From NCBI GenBank assembly GCA_902780525.1, contig CACZFL010000006.1, positions 1 to 64,000 on the forward strand: a DNA stretch of 64,000 bases, given 5' to 3'. Below the pieces are notes generated by a model, which was not told where the DNA came from, ran no database searches, and saw nothing but the letters and a program-made list of their open reading frames with translations. Made by a program: the position numbers and the translations under genes. Below, piece by piece: positions 26,557 through 35,783 of the stretch (position 1 is the stretch's first letter; each line of letters starts with the position of its first letter). Source of the stretch: an uncultured bacterium. GTDB lineage: Bacteria; Cyanobacteriota; Vampirovibrionia; Gastranaerophilales; Gastranaerophilaceae.

Positions 26557-27914
26557 ACAGTTCCTTCTTTGGAGTCTTTTAGAACAATATTTTCTTTATC
26601 AAGGGCGATTCTGATTTTATCAGCAATTTCCCAGTTCTTTTCCGCTCTTGCTATTCTTCTTTTTTCTATAATTTCTTCCATTGAGTTAAAGTTTTCTCCA
26701 AGCTCTGCATTTATATTATTTAATTTACCTCTGAGTTCTTCTTCGCTAAGCGAAGCCTTTTCAAAAGTAAAACCTAAAGTTGTTGCAAGCTTATACAATA
26801 ATGTAAACGCATAATCTGAATTTTTGTTCGCTTTATTCGTTAAATCAAATAAAACAGCAAGCGCCTTAGATGTATTTAAATCATCATCCATAGCTTCGAC
26901 AAAAGCCTTATATTCATCGTATTGAGTAATATCGAGGTTTTCATTTATCTCTGTTCTTTTGGCATTTAACATCCTTTTTGCACCTGCCTGAGCAGAAGAA
27001 AGCGCTTCGTCAGAAAACTCAACAGGCATTCTGTAATGGTTTGTTAAAATAAAGAATCTTATCGTATTTGAATCATAATTCTTGAGCAAATCATCTATGG
27101 TTAAGAAGTTGCCTAATGATTTTGACATTTTTTCTTTATTGATGGTTACAAAACCGTTATGGAGCCAGTAGTTTACAAACTTACAACCGTTTGCACATTC
27201 TGACTGTGCGATTTCATTTTCGTGATGAGGGAATATCAAATCTGCTCCGCCGGCGTGAATATCAATGGTCTTACCGAGATATTTTCTGCTCATTGCGGAA
27301 CACTCAATGTGCCAGCCGGGGCGTCCTACACCCCAAGGAGAGTTGTAACCGAATTTTTCATCCTTTTTCCATAGTGCAAAATCAAGCGGATCTTCTTTTT
27401 GTTCACCAACTTCTATTCTTGCACCGCTTTCTAACTGGTCAATCGGCTGTCCTGAAAGTGATCCGTATTTACCGAATTTTTTAACCCTGAAATACACGTC
27501 ACCGTCAGCTTCATAAGCATAACCTTTTGATATTAAGTCCTTGTTCATTGATATCATTTCACCCAGCGTCTTTGTTGCAAAAGGTTCTATATCAGGTGGT
27601 AAATTATTTAAAGCTTTCATACTTTCTGAGAATTTGCCGTACCAAAATCTTGAAACCTCTTCAGGTGTTTTACCCTCTTTTTCTGCTTTTTTAAGGATTT
27701 TATCGTCAACGTCAGTTACGTTTCTGCAATACGTAACGTCATAGCCTCTGAATTTAAGATATCTGTACAAAACATCCCAGGTTATATAGCATCTTGCGTG
27801 TCCCAAATGAGCGTTATCATAAACTGTAGGACCGCAAACATACATTTTAACTTTGTTTCCTTCAATCGGTACAAACTCTTCAACTCGATTGTTATATGTA
27901 TTATGAAGCTTCAT
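26538..27914 (-). CDS. cysS: Cysteinyl-tRNA synthetase
   Basis: 458 residues. The HIGH motif appears as NAHLGHAR near residue 36 and the KMSKS loop as KMSKSLGN near 265. The zinc ligands Cys in YVCGPTVYD and WHIECSAMS plus HHENEIAQSE complete the active site. It charges tRNA-Cys. GAGGGAG precedes the ATG. The stop codon lies inside a GGGGTAAATATA repeat, which also overlaps the start of the SpoIID-like gene. Confidence 0.96.
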   Translation of the reverse strand: MKLHNTYNNRVEEFVPIEGNKVKMYVCGPTVYDNAHLGHARCYITWDVLYRYLKFRGYDVTYCRNVTDVDDKILKKAEKEGKTPEEVSRFWYGKFSESMKALNNLPPDIEPFATKTLGEMISMNKDLISKGYAYEADGDVYFRVKKFGKYGSLSGQPIDQLESGARIEVGEQKEDPLDFALWKKDEKFGYNSPWGVGRPGWHIECSAMSRKYLGKTIDIHAGGADLIFPHHENEIAQSECANGCKFVNYWLHNGFVTINKEKMSKSLGNFLTIDDLLKNYDSNTIRFFILTNHYRMPVEFSDEALSSAQAGAKRMLNAKRTEINENLDITQYDEYKAFVEAMDDDLNTSKALAVLFDLTNKANKNSDYAFTLLYKLATTLGFTFEKASLSEEELRGKLNNINAELGENFNSMEEIIEKRRIARAEKNWEIADKIRIALDKENIVLKDSKEGTVWELKG

Positions 27915-28150
27915 ATTATCTCTCCCTCATAAAGTGACAGTGATAAGTAGATTTTAGTATAAAAAGAAATACATGTAAATAACATCTGCAGTTGCTCAGG
28001 ACTCAGTAATAATTCAGTGGTGAAGAAGCGCTGTTACTGTTTAAGTACAGGAATAACAAAGAGTTCCGTAAAATGTACTAAAAATACAAAATTATTTGTG
28101 CTATTATCTGAGATAAGTTTGTACGAAAATAACCAAAAATGGAGTGGAGA

Positions 28151-28522
28151 ATGAAAACGGAAGCGGTTAAAGAATCAATAATTAATAATTATAAAATTTT
28201 GTCAGCAAAATCAAAGGTTAAATCTGACCAAAACGTTATAACAACTTGGGGTTTGAACTATAAAAAAAATGATAAGCAAATCGGTTTTGTCAGCGAATTA
28301 GGATTTGTTCAACGTAAAAAGGCAAAAATTGAGATAAAAAATGATGAAATAAGTATGCTCAAAAAACCTTTCTTCTCAACTTGGAACAGGACTCTTAAAA
28401 ATATAAACAAAATGCTGGAAGACATCATTGCAAATGTAAATAACAGGGACGTTGTATCAAAAAAATATGTAAAAATTTTATGTTTTCCAAAAGACTTTTG
28501 GGATAAATTGTCAAAAAGATAA
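28151..28522 (+). CDS. Small basic protein of unknown function
   Basis: 123 residues, Lys-rich (predicted pI high), starting MKTEAVKESIINNYK. GGAG lies six bases before this ATG; an in-frame ATG at 28139 overlaps it. No motif I recognise; the middle LGFVQRKKAKIEIKN may be beta strands and the C-terminal half is helical. It is isolated between cysS (divergent) and the ribosomal operon. Codon use is AT-rich but ordinary for the window. The 236 bases before it show no clear promoter. Confidence 0.55.
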   Translation: MKTEAVKESIINNYKILSAKSKVKSDQNVITTWGLNYKKNDKQIGFVSELGFVQRKKAKIEIKNDEISMLKKPFFSTWNRTLKNINKMLEDIIANVNNRDVVSKKYVKILCFPKDFWDKLSKR

Positions 28523-28726
28523 CGAAATTTTTTTATAAAAAACGAATTGATTGTTTTTATAATTTTATAATTTGAAAAATGTAAAAAATAGCTTCTCAAA
28601 TGTAGATAAAATATGAATAAAAACCTTTTACAAATAAAAAATAACAACAGTATATATGTAACCTTTTTTTATAAAAACATTCAGTTATAATTCTTAACAT
28701 AATAGGGCAAATCTCAATAATAATGC

Positions 28727-28754
28727 TTGCATTAAGATTTTCAGCAAGTATGAT
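28727..28754 (+). promoter_or_regulatory. Promoter of the infA ribosomal operon
   Basis: TTGCAT (28727-28732) and TATGAT (28749-28754) are 16 bases apart. The leader to infA (about 48 bases) contains a small hairpin ATGACA / TGTCAT (28762-28780). The rest of the 286-base gap from 28523 is AT-rich with no further feature seen. Confidence 0.5.
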
Positions 28755-28808
28755 TAATTAAGATGACATATAGTGTCATTATTTTGAAAGCCGAAAACAG
28801 AGGTTAAA

Positions 28809-29024
28809 ATGGCAAAAGACGTAATAGAAATTGAAGGAAAGATATTGGAATCCATGCCGAATGCAATGTTCAGGGTTGAACTTGAAAACGGGCATGAGAT
28901 TTTGGCTCATATATCGGGTAAAATCAGAAAGAATTTTATCAGAATTCTTCCGGGTGACAGAGTAAAAGTTGAAATGACACCTTACGATTTGACCAAGGGC
29001 AGAATAACTTTCAGACTTAAATAA
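28809..29024 (+). CDS. infA: Translation initiation factor IF-1
   Basis: 71 residues, a single OB-fold: [20 protein letters not shown] and [17 protein letters not shown] are nearly invariant family blocks. It binds the 30S A site during initiation. First gene of the ribosomal cluster here; secY and adk, which often precede it, are absent, so this tail has been split from the rest of the spc operon. Confidence 0.97.
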   Translation: MAKDVIEIEGKILESMPNAMFRVELENGHEILAHISGKIRKNFIRILPGDRVKVEMTPYDLTKGRITFRLK

Positions 29025-29062
29025 TAACTGGTACGATTATAAATAACAAAAAGGAAAGAATT

Positions 29063-29176
29063 ATGAAAACAAGAACTTCAGTAAAACCTATGTGCGACAA
29101 GTGCAAGGTTATTAAAAGAAAAGGCAGAGTAGCCGTAATTTGTGAGAATCCTAAACATAAACAACGTCAAGGTTAG
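29063..29176 (+). CDS. rpmJ: 50S ribosomal protein L36
   Basis: 37 residues, [15 protein letters not shown] start. The CDKC pair and the later Cys and His ([12 protein letters not shown]) form the zinc site, so this is the metal-binding form. AAGGAAAG precedes the ATG. It follows infA and precedes rpsM, the standard order. Confidence 0.97.
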   Translation: MKTRTSVKPMCDKCKVIKRKGRVAVICENPKHKQRQG

Positions 29177-29243
29177 TATTTGTTAAGGAAACTCGAAAAC
29201 ACATTTAAAAGTATAAATAGTAGAAAAATAAAGGAAAGAAAAC

Positions 29244-29612
29244 ATGGCAAGATTAGTAGGGGTAGACTTACCTCGTAACAAAAGATTAGAAATCGCTCTT
29301 ACCTATATCTACGGAATAGGACCTGCAAGAGCTAAGAAAATTCTTGAAGTAACTGGAATATCTCCTGACTTGAGAACAGACGATTTAACAGAATCAGATA
29401 TTAAAGAACTCAGAAATGCACTTTCTGAATACAATATCGAAGGTGACCTCAGACGTGAAGTTACAATGAACATCAAACGTCTTCAGGAGATTAACTCATA
29501 CAGAGGTATGAGACACAAAAGAGGACTTCCTTGCAGAGGTCAGAGAACTAAGACTAACGCAAGAACCCGCCGCGGTAAAAAAACAGGACCTATCGCAGGT
29601 AAGAAGAAGTAA
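29244..29612 (+). CDS. rpsM: 30S ribosomal protein S13
   Basis: 122 residues. [21 protein letters not shown] at the start, the helix-two-turn-helix middle, and the basic tail [20 protein letters not shown] are diagnostic. It contacts tRNA and the 30S head. AAAGGAAAG precedes the ATG. A 77-base inverted-repeat element follows it before rpsK. Confidence 0.97.
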   Translation: MARLVGVDLPRNKRLEIALTYIYGIGPARAKKILEVTGISPDLRTDDLTESDIKELRNALSEYNIEGDLRREVTMNIKRLQEINSYRGMRHKRGLPCRGQRTKTNARTRRGKKTGPIAGKKK

Positions 29613-29687
29613 AATTTTCCGTAGAGTGACGGCGAACGATAGTGAGCCTAACTCGAAGTAGCACGAAGCGAACGAACGGAATTTTTT
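29611..29687. repeat. Imperfect inverted-repeat element in the rpsM-rpsK spacer
   Basis: The ends AAAATTTTCCGT (29611-29622) and ACGGAATTTTTT (29676-29687) pair at 10 of 12 positions. The inside is richer in GC than its surroundings and contains GCGAACGAACGGA, which resembles GCGAACGAGCGGA at about 42643 next to tRNA-Leu. The downstream part (29690-29795) continues with AGTGAGTGGCAGCG and no gene. It could be a small dispersed repeat or an RNA-processing structure. Confidence 0.45.
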
Positions 29688-29795
29688 ACGACAGTAAAAA
29701 GGAGTGAGTGGCAGCGTAGTGTGAAGGAATAATTTTAGGTTTAATCAAAAACATCACTAGAAAATAAATAGTAAAAAACATAAAGGAACAAAAAA

Positions 29796-30182
29796 ATGGC
29801 AAGACCAAAAACTACAAAGAAAAAAGAAAAGAAGAACGTATTACAAGGTGTTGTACACATTCAGTCAACATTCAATAATACAATCGTAACTTCTACTGAT
29901 ATGCAGGGTAATGCTATTGCTTGGGCAACAGCAGGTGCTTCAGGATTCAAGGGTGCAAGAAAAGGTACTCCTTTTGCAGCACAATCTGCGGCAGAATCAG
30001 TTGCTAAGAAGTCAATCGACCAAGGCATGAAGAAAGTTGAAGTTCACATTAAAGGACCTGGTTCAGGTCGTGAAACTGCAATCAGAGCAATCCAGCAGGC
30101 AGGTTTGGAAATTACATTAATCAAAGATGTAACTCCTATTCCTCACAACGGTTGCAGACCTCCAAAGAAACGTAGAGTTTAA
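29796..30182 (+). CDS. rpsK: 30S ribosomal protein S11
   Basis: 128 residues. [36 protein letters not shown] and the invariant C-terminus [15 protein letters not shown] are standard. It lies on the 30S platform beside the mRNA exit. AAAGGAAC precedes the ATG. Confidence 0.97.
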   Translation: MARPKTTKKKEKKNVLQGVVHIQSTFNNTIVTSTDMQGNAIAWATAGASGFKGARKGTPFAAQSAAESVAKKSIDQGMKKVEVHIKGPGSGRETAIRAIQQAGLEITLIKDVTPIPHNGCRPPKKRRV

Positions 30183-30232
30183 TTAAACTTTGCATTATTT
30201 TAAGAGGCAATCATTTGATACATAAGATTACT

Positions 30233-30279
30233 GTCGGGGCTTGAGTCCTCGCCAAGGACACAAACCATAGATGCCCGGC
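30233..30279 (+). promoter_or_regulatory. Structured RNA leader just upstream of rpsD
   Basis: GTCGGG (30233-30238) can pair with CCCGGC (30274-30279), enclosing a second hairpin GTCCT-cgcca-AGGAC (30245-30259). The structure ends 20 bases before the rpsD ATG, just ahead of AAGGAG. S4 controls its own operon through a leader RNA in several phyla, so this is a candidate S4 site (inference). Confidence 0.4.
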
Positions 30280-30299
30280 AAAAGAAAAGGAGAAATAAA

Positions 30300-30902
30300 A
30301 TGGCAAGATACACAGGACCAACTAATAAGTTATTCAGAAACAAAGGTGTTAAAGATTTATCAAACAGAAAATTAACATCTTCAATGAAACAAACAGCATC
30401 TGGACAGCATGGTGCTGACAGAAAAAAACCTTCTGAATATGCTATTCACTTAAGCGAAAAACAAAAAATAAGATTTACATACCTTGTAAGCGAAAAACAG
30501 TTTGCAAAATATTATCACGAAGCTGCAAGAAGAAAAGGCGTAACAGGCACAATCTTACTTCAAATCCTTGAATCAAGATTAGACAACGTTTTATTCAGAG
30601 CAGGACTTGGTGTTACAAGAAAGCAAACAAGACAAATCGTTAACCACGGTCATGCATTAGTTAACGGTAAAAAGGTTGATATTCCTTCTTACCTTGTTAA
30701 AGCAGGCGATGTAATCACTATTAAGGCAAGAAGCAATGGCTTCATCAAGACGGTTATGAGCGCAATTGACCTTTCAGGTGTTCCTGCTTGGTTAACATTA
30801 GACAAAGATGCTTTGAAAATTACGTTCGAAAGAATACCTCAAAGAGAAGAATTAGACCCTGATTTCAAAGAACAACTTGTTATAGAATACTATTCAAAAT
30901 AA
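30300..30902 (+). CDS. rpsD: 30S ribosomal protein S4
   Basis: 200 residues. ARYTGPTNKLFRNKG start and the S4 RNA-binding domain LESRLDNVLFRAGLGVTRKQTRQIVNHGHALVNGKKV (in the middle) are diagnostic. The early Cys residues of the zinc form are absent. It nucleates 30S assembly. In most cyanobacteria rpsD is not in this operon, whereas here it lies between rpsK and rpoA. AAAGGAG precedes the ATG. Confidence 0.97.
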   Translation: MARYTGPTNKLFRNKGVKDLSNRKLTSSMKQTASGQHGADRKKPSEYAIHLSEKQKIRFTYLVSEKQFAKYYHEAARRKGVTGTILLQILESRLDNVLFRAGLGVTRKQTRQIVNHGHALVNGKKVDIPSYLVKAGDVITIKARSNGFIKTVMSAIDLSGVPAWLTLDKDALKITFERIPQREELDPDFKEQLVIEYYSK

Positions 30903-30921
30903 GCTGATAGGAGAGAATAAT

Positions 30922-31872
30922 ATGGAATTAAAAATTGAACCGTTAGAAAGAGGATTTGGAACAACTATCGGTAATGCATTAAGAAGAGTTTTACTTTCAA
31001 GCCTTGAAGGAACAGCAGTTACTTCTTGCAGAATAGAAGGTATTACTCACGAATATACTGCAATTCCAGGCGTTTTGGAAGACGTTATTGATGTTATGTT
31101 AAACCTCAAAGGTTTGGCTATCAAGACAGATTCTAAAGAACCTCAAACTTTAAGAATTGACGTTGACAAGCCGGGTGCTGTTTTAGCAAGCGACATTCAG
31201 CTTCCTGCAGGTGTTAAAGTTGTTAACCCTGACTGGTTGATTTGTACAATTGCTGACGGCGGTTCTTTCCACGCTGAAATTGTTGTTGAAACAGGTAAAG
31301 GCTATGTTGCAAATGACATTCCGAGAAACGCTAAATCAGGTGTTCCTATCGATATGTTACCGATTGATGCAACATTTATGCCTGTTAAGAGAGTAAGATA
31401 CGATGTTGAAAGCGCTCGTGTAGGTGACAACATTGACTTCGATAAATTAACTCTTGAAATCTGGTCAAACGGAACAATCGATGTTACAACAGCATTAACT
31501 CAAGCAGCTGACTTATTAATTGAACATTTCGTTCAAATTTCATCAATTGCAGGTACTACACCTCACAGAGAAATTGAAGAAAAAGTTATCAGCAATGTAG
31601 AAGAAGCTGTTACAGAAACAGCAGGTGATGAACCTTCTATCACCATTGATGAGCTTGACTTGTCTGTAAGAGCATACAACTGCTTAAAAAGAGCAAGCAT
31701 CAACTCAATGGCTGAGTTGTTAAAGAAATCAGAACATGATTTGTTGAACATCAAAAACTTCGGTAAAAAATCTTCTGATGAAGTAATCGAAAGACTTCAC
31801 CACTTTGGTTTAGACCTTGCTCCAAACCCGGAAGTTGATGAAGACGGTATGGTTATAGAATCAGCTGAGTAA
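30922..31872 (+). CDS. rpoA: RNA polymerase alpha subunit, short N-terminus
   Basis: 316 residues. EPLERGFGTTIGNALRRVLL, EGITHEYTAIPGVLEDV and the C-terminal domain (LDLSVRAYNCLKRASINS, LLNIKNFGKKSSDEV) are normal. The chain begins only five residues before EPLERG, whereas other bacterial alphas have about 20-30 residues there. AGGAGAG six bases before this ATG supports the short start, and no good in-frame start lies upstream. The first beta strand of the N-terminal domain is therefore partly missing. Confidence 0.96.
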   Translation: MELKIEPLERGFGTTIGNALRRVLLSSLEGTAVTSCRIEGITHEYTAIPGVLEDVIDVMLNLKGLAIKTDSKEPQTLRIDVDKPGAVLASDIQLPAGVKVVNPDWLICTIADGGSFHAEIVVETGKGYVANDIPRNAKSGVPIDMLPIDATFMPVKRVRYDVESARVGDNIDFDKLTLEIWSNGTIDVTTALTQAADLLIEHFVQISSIAGTTPHREIEEKVISNVEEAVTETAGDEPSITIDELDLSVRAYNCLKRASINSMAELLKKSEHDLLNIKNFGKKSSDEVIERLHHFGLDLAPNPEVDEDGMVIESAE

Positions 31873-31877
31873 ATAAA

Positions 31878-31916
31878 TTATGCGCAGAGCGAGGTGTTTT
31901 CACCTCCTCTGCATAA
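31878..31916 (+). other. Hairpin between rpoA and rplQ
   Basis: TTATGC..AGAG..AGGTG / CACCT.CTCT.GCATAA forms a long interrupted stem. No T-run follows, so it is more likely an RNA processing or stability structure than a terminator. Confidence 0.5.
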
Positions 31917-31962
31917 TATAAAACGAAACATAAATAGTAAAAGACAATAAAGGAACAAAAAA

Positions 31963-32391
31963 ATGAGACACCAAACAAAGAAACATACGCTTGGTAAAGC
32001 ACAGGACCAAAGAAAAGCTTTGTTGCGTTCATTATGTACCGAACTTATTACTTACGGAGAAATTAAAACTACTATGGCCAGAGCAAAAGCTCTTCAACCA
32101 TACGCAGAAAATGTTATCTCTATGGCTAAGAAAGGTGATTTGAACTCAAGAAGACTTGCAGGTCGTTACATTTTCGACAAAGAAATCGGACAATTTATTG
32201 ATACTGCAACAGGTGAAGTATTTGAAACCAAGCAGGACGGTAAAAAATTAGCACCTCAAACTGTTTTGAGAAAATTATTCAGCGTAATAGGCGTTAAATA
32301 TTCTTCAAGACAGGGTGGTTACACAAGAATCTTCAGACTTCCGCCTCGCAGAGGGGATGCTTCTGAGATGGCATTAATTCAATTGGTATAA
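31963..32391 (+). CDS. rplQ: 50S ribosomal protein L17
   Basis: 142 residues, slightly longer than the usual ~120. RHQTKKHTLGKAQDQRKALLRSL and ITYGEIKTTMARAKALQPYAE are family blocks; the C-terminus GYTRIFRLPPRRGDASEMALI is the usual end. The middle carries an insert around DKEIGQFIDTATGEVFETKQDG. It lies at the peptide exit tunnel. AAAGGAAC precedes the ATG. Confidence 0.96.
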   Translation: MRHQTKKHTLGKAQDQRKALLRSLCTELITYGEIKTTMARAKALQPYAENVISMAKKGDLNSRRLAGRYIFDKEIGQFIDTATGEVFETKQDGKKLAPQTVLRKLFSVIGVKYSSRQGGYTRIFRLPPRRGDASEMALIQLV

Positions 32392-32395
32392 TTGG

Positions 32396-33172
32396 ATGCG
32401 ATACGCTCTTGACGTTCAGTATTTAGGCAAAAATTATGCAGGCAGTCAAATCCAGTTTGAAGGAAATGAGCCGATAGATGAGCCGACTGTACAGGGTGAA
32501 CTTGAAAGGGCACTAAGTACATTGATAATTGGTGGTAAAATCACTAATAATAAACAAGACCGACAGGTTAAAACAATCTTCTCCGGAAGGACCGATAAAG
32601 GTGTTAATGCACTTGGGCAAGTTGTTCATTTTGATACAGATAAAGAAATTGTTGCTTCAAGTTTTATCTATCATATAAATGAAATACTCCCTGATGACAT
32701 CTCGGTTAATAACCTGAGAATCGTTCCTGACTCATGGCATGCTCAAAAGTCTGCAAAGGCAAGATATTACAGATATGAACTAATTAACAGACGTTTTAAA
32801 CAAGCGTTTGATGGTGACATCTTAAGAGTAAAGTATGAGCTGGATGTAGAGCGGATGCAAACCGCTTTGAACTTCCTTTTGGGTGAACACGATTTTTCAA
32901 GTTTTAAAAGTTCCGGAACGCTAAACCCAAGCAAAGTTTGTGTATTAACCAAAGCCGAAGTAGAAAAACAAGGTGACAGAATCTTTATCCATCTTGAAGG
33001 GAATCGTTTCCTATACAATATGGTAAGAACAATAGTCGGTACGCTTCTTGAGATAGAAGGTCACAGGCTCCCTGTTGAGCATATGAAAGAAGTCCTAGAA
33101 GCACATGACCGCCGTAAGGCGGGGCAAACAGTAAGTCCGTTTGGGCTTACGCTAATGAAAGTAACTTATTAA
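32396..33172 (+). CDS. truA: tRNA pseudouridine synthase A
   Basis: 258 residues. The catalytic Asp lies in [18 protein letters not shown] near residue 64; SFKSSG and [22 protein letters not shown] are later family blocks. It modifies positions 38-40 of tRNA anticodon stems. It starts four bases after the rplQ stop with only a weak ribosome site, so coupling is likely. truA between rplQ and rplM is the cyanobacterial arrangement. An insert of about 20 residues near 25-50 separates the first motif from the active site. Confidence 0.95.
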   Translation: MRYALDVQYLGKNYAGSQIQFEGNEPIDEPTVQGELERALSTLIIGGKITNNKQDRQVKTIFSGRTDKGVNALGQVVHFDTDKEIVASSFIYHINEILPDDISVNNLRIVPDSWHAQKSAKARYYRYELINRRFKQAFDGDILRVKYELDVERMQTALNFLLGEHDFSSFKSSGTLNPSKVCVLTKAEVEKQGDRIFIHLEGNRFLYNMVRTIVGTLLEIEGHRLPVEHMKEVLEAHDRRKAGQTVSPFGLTLMKVTY

Positions 33173-33195
33173 AACTACAATGGAGAAAATTAAAA

Positions 33196-33639
33196 ATGCT
33201 TAATAAAACATATTCAGCAAAGCCTCTTGAAGTAGAAAGAAAATGGTATTTAATCGATGCAGAAGGTGAAATCCTCGGTCGTTTGGCTACCAGAATCGCT
33301 AATATCTTAAGAGGAAAAAACAAACCTGAATACACTCCTAACGTTGATACAGGCGATTTTGTAATCGTTATCAACGCTGAAAAAGTGTTAGTTTCAGGTA
33401 ACAAAGAAACAGACAAAATTTATTATCACCACACCGGTTATCCGGGAGGTTTAAAATCAGCTTCTGTTAAAGAAGTTCGTGAAAAAGATGCAACTAAGTT
33501 AATTGAAAAAGCTGTTAAGGGTATGTTACAACACAATACTTTAGGTGATACTCAATTTACTAAGCTCAAAGTTTACTGCGGTTCTGAGCACCCACATGCT
33601 GCTCAAAAACCAATAGTTTTGGAAAAGGAGGCTAAATAA
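33196..33639 (+). CDS. rplM: 50S ribosomal protein L13
   Basis: 147 residues. [44 protein letters not shown] and [13 protein letters not shown] are diagnostic. An early assembly protein of the 50S subunit. Its stop overlaps the rpsI start by one base. Confidence 0.97.
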   Translation: MLNKTYSAKPLEVERKWYLIDAEGEILGRLATRIANILRGKNKPEYTPNVDTGDFVIVINAEKVLVSGNKETDKIYYHHTGYPGGLKSASVKEVREKDATKLIEKAVKGMLQHNTLGDTQFTKLKVYCGSEHPHAAQKPIVLEKEAK

Positions 33640-34037
33640 TGGCAGACTTAAAAGAAATTATGGCTACAGGCAGAAGAAAATGCGCTATCGCAGTAGTTAA
33701 ACTTGTAAAAGGCAAAGGCAGAATCTTTGTTAACGGAAAGAAATTAGCTGATTATATCGGCAACATGCCATCAGTAGAAATGATGATATACAAACCGCTA
33801 GTTCTTACTGAAAATCAGGATAAGTTTGATGTGAGAGTTAAGGCTATTGGCGGTGGTATTGTTGCTCAGGCAGCAGCTATCAGACATGGTATCTCAAGAG
33901 CATTGCTTAAATCAAATGAAGAATATAAGACTGTTCTTAAGGCTGAAGGTCTGTTAACTCGTGATGCAAGAGTTAAAGAACGTAAGAAATACGGTAGAAA
34001 AAGAGCTCGTAAGAGATTCCAATTCTCAAAAAGATAG
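33639..34037 (+). CDS. rpsI: 30S ribosomal protein S9
   Basis: 132 residues. ATGRRKCAIAVVKLVKGKG, the middle GGGIVAQAAAIRHGISRALL and the basic tail ending KRFQFSKR (the usual SKR end that reaches the P-site tRNA) are diagnostic. AGGAGG lies before the ATG. Last gene of the cluster; a terminator follows. Confidence 0.97.
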   Translation: MADLKEIMATGRRKCAIAVVKLVKGKGRIFVNGKKLADYIGNMPSVEMMIYKPLVLTENQDKFDVRVKAIGGGIVAQAAAIRHGISRALLKSNEEYKTVLKAEGLLTRDARVKERKKYGRKRARKRFQFSKR

Positions 34038-34073
34038 TGGTAAATATAAGGGACTCATTGCAGCTCTCTCAAT

Positions 34074-34114
34074 ATATACAAAAAAGGACTCCGAAAGGAG
34101 TTCTTTTTGTATAT
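34074..34114 (+). terminator. Terminator of the ribosomal operon
   Basis: TATATACAAAAAAGGACTCC-gaaa-GGAGTTC followed by TTTTTGTATATA. A strong hairpin with a GAAA loop and T-run; the outer arms also pair. Confidence 0.85.
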
Positions 34115-34225
34115 AAAATTTTTATAAAGTTTTTGTAATTTTTATTGAAATCAAAAAAATATTATTGTATAAATGTAAAGTAAAATTTTATATTATAAGA
34201 CAATAGATAAGAGGTTTAGAGAAGT

Positions 34226-35575
34226 ATGAACGAATACATAACAAGGGTTATTAATGATTTAGAGAAAAAGTATGCTTGTGAACCTGAATATTTACAAGCT
34301 GTTAAGGAAGTTTTATGTTCGGTTGAACATTTAGTTGAAAAACATCCTGAATACGAAAAATTAGCGATCTTAGAAAGAATGGTTGAACCTGAAAGAATTA
34401 TATCTTTTAGAGTTCCGTGGATTAACGATAAAGGTGAAGTTATAGTTAATAAAGGATATAGGGTTCAGTTCAGTTCTCTAATTGGTCCGTATAAAGGCGG
34501 TTTGAGATTTCACCCGACCGTAAATCAGAGTATTATGAAGTTTTTGGGTTTTGAACAAATATTCAAAAATGCATTGACAGGTCTTCCAATTGGTGGAGGC
34601 AAGGGTGGAAGCGACTTCGACCCAAAAGGTAAATCAGATAATGAAATTATGAGATTCTGCCAAAGCTTTATGACAGAGCTATACAGACATATCGGACAAG
34701 ACGTTGACGTTCCTGCCGGTGATATCGGTGTTGGCGGAAGAGAAATAGGTTATTTATTCGGTCAGTATAAAAGAATCCGTGACGCATACGAAGGCGGTGT
34801 TTTAACAGGAAAATCCATCTGTTACGGCGGATCGTTAGGAAGAACAGAAGCAACAGGTTTTGGTCTTGTTTTCTACACAAGAGAAATGCTTAAAACCAAA
34901 GGCGAAAGCTTTAAAGGTAAAACTGTTACCATTTCAGGGTCAGGTAATGTTGCCATTTATGCCTGCCAGAAAGCTCAGGAATACGGTGCAAATGTAGTTG
35001 CTATGTCTGATTCAAACGGATGTATATATGACAAAAACGGTATAGATTTACCATTAATCAAAGACATAAAAGAAGTAAAACGAGGAAGAATTAAGGAGTA
35101 TATAGACAAACATCCGGAAGCCGAATATATTGAAAGAAAATCAGAGGATTCTCCAATCTGGACAATCAAAACAGATATCGCACTTCCTTGTGCAACTCAA
35201 AACGAAGTTACACTAAATTCAGCTAAAAAACTTGTAGAAAATGGTGTCATTGCAGTTTCAGAGGGTGCAAATATGCCTTGTACTCAGGAAGCAACAGACT
35301 ACTTGCTTGAGAAGGGAGTTCTTGTTGGTCCTGCAAAAGCTGCTAACGCAGGCGGTGTTGCAACATCAGCAATAGAGATGAGTCAAAACAGCATGAGATA
35401 TTATTACACATTTGACGAAGTAATCGAGAAACTCGATTGTATAATGGTTAATATCTTTAATGCCTGCAAAGAAAACGCTGAAAAGTACGGCTGTGCAGGA
35501 AATTATGTAGCAGGTGCAAACCTTGCAGCATTCGATAAGCTCGCAGAAGCTATGAAATGCCAGGGTATTGTATAA
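34226..35575 (+). CDS. gdhA: NADP-type glutamate dehydrogenase
   Basis: 449 residues, the hexameric class. VQFSSLIGPYKGGLRFHP, the catalytic Lys in GLPIGGGKGGSDFDP, DVPAGDIGVGGREIGYLFGQYK and the nucleotide fold TVTISGSGNVAIYACQKA are diagnostic. It assimilates ammonia by making glutamate from 2-oxoglutarate. Monocistronic, with its own terminator. A TTGTAT and AT-rich -10 region lie about 40-60 bases upstream but the exact promoter is unclear. Confidence 0.96.
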   Translation: MNEYITRVINDLEKKYACEPEYLQAVKEVLCSVEHLVEKHPEYEKLAILERMVEPERIISFRVPWINDKGEVIVNKGYRVQFSSLIGPYKGGLRFHPTVNQSIMKFLGFEQIFKNALTGLPIGGGKGGSDFDPKGKSDNEIMRFCQSFMTELYRHIGQDVDVPAGDIGVGGREIGYLFGQYKRIRDAYEGGVLTGKSICYGGSLGRTEATGFGLVFYTREMLKTKGESFKGKTVTISGSGNVAIYACQKAQEYGANVVAMSDSNGCIYDKNGIDLPLIKDIKEVKRGRIKEYIDKHPEAEYIERKSEDSPIWTIKTDIALPCATQNEVTLNSAKKLVENGVIAVSEGANMPCTQEATDYLLEKGVLVGPAKAANAGGVATSAIEMSQNSMRYYYTFDEVIEKLDCIMVNIFNACKENAEKYGCAGNYVAGANLAAFDKLAEAMKCQGIV

Positions 35576-35591
35576 ACGTATAAAAGTAATT

Positions 35592-35633
35592 AAAATAGCG
35601 ATTTTGTCATTTTGTCAAAAACGCTATTTTTTT
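35592..35633 (+). terminator. Terminator of gdhA
   Basis: AAAATAGCG (35592-35600) pairs with CGCTATTTT (35622-35630), with a second inner pairing, followed by T. Confidence 0.8.
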
Positions 35634-35694
35634 GTCCAATACTCTTTCCTTTGTAATAAAAGTTTACAAAAAAAACGCAAAATCCGTTAAAATA

Positions 35695-35723
35695 TTTACC
35701 CTGGCTGACAAATATGTTATAAT
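35695..35723 (+). promoter_or_regulatory. Extended -10 promoter of the S1 gene
   Basis: TTTACC (35695-35700), 17-base spacer, TGtTATAAT (35715-35723). The leader of about 55 bases contains a GGGG / CCCC hairpin (35742-35759) and AGGAAG before the start. Confidence 0.65.
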
Positions 35724-35783
35724 TGAGCCGTGTTTATTAGGGTGGGGTAAGTGCCCCTAGTGTAAGAAAGGAAGAATACGAGA

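Noticed and set aside
32379-32398. TATAAT just before truA
   Set aside because: It lies within the last codons of rplQ and ends three bases before the ATG, too close for initiation; truA is most simply co-transcribed.
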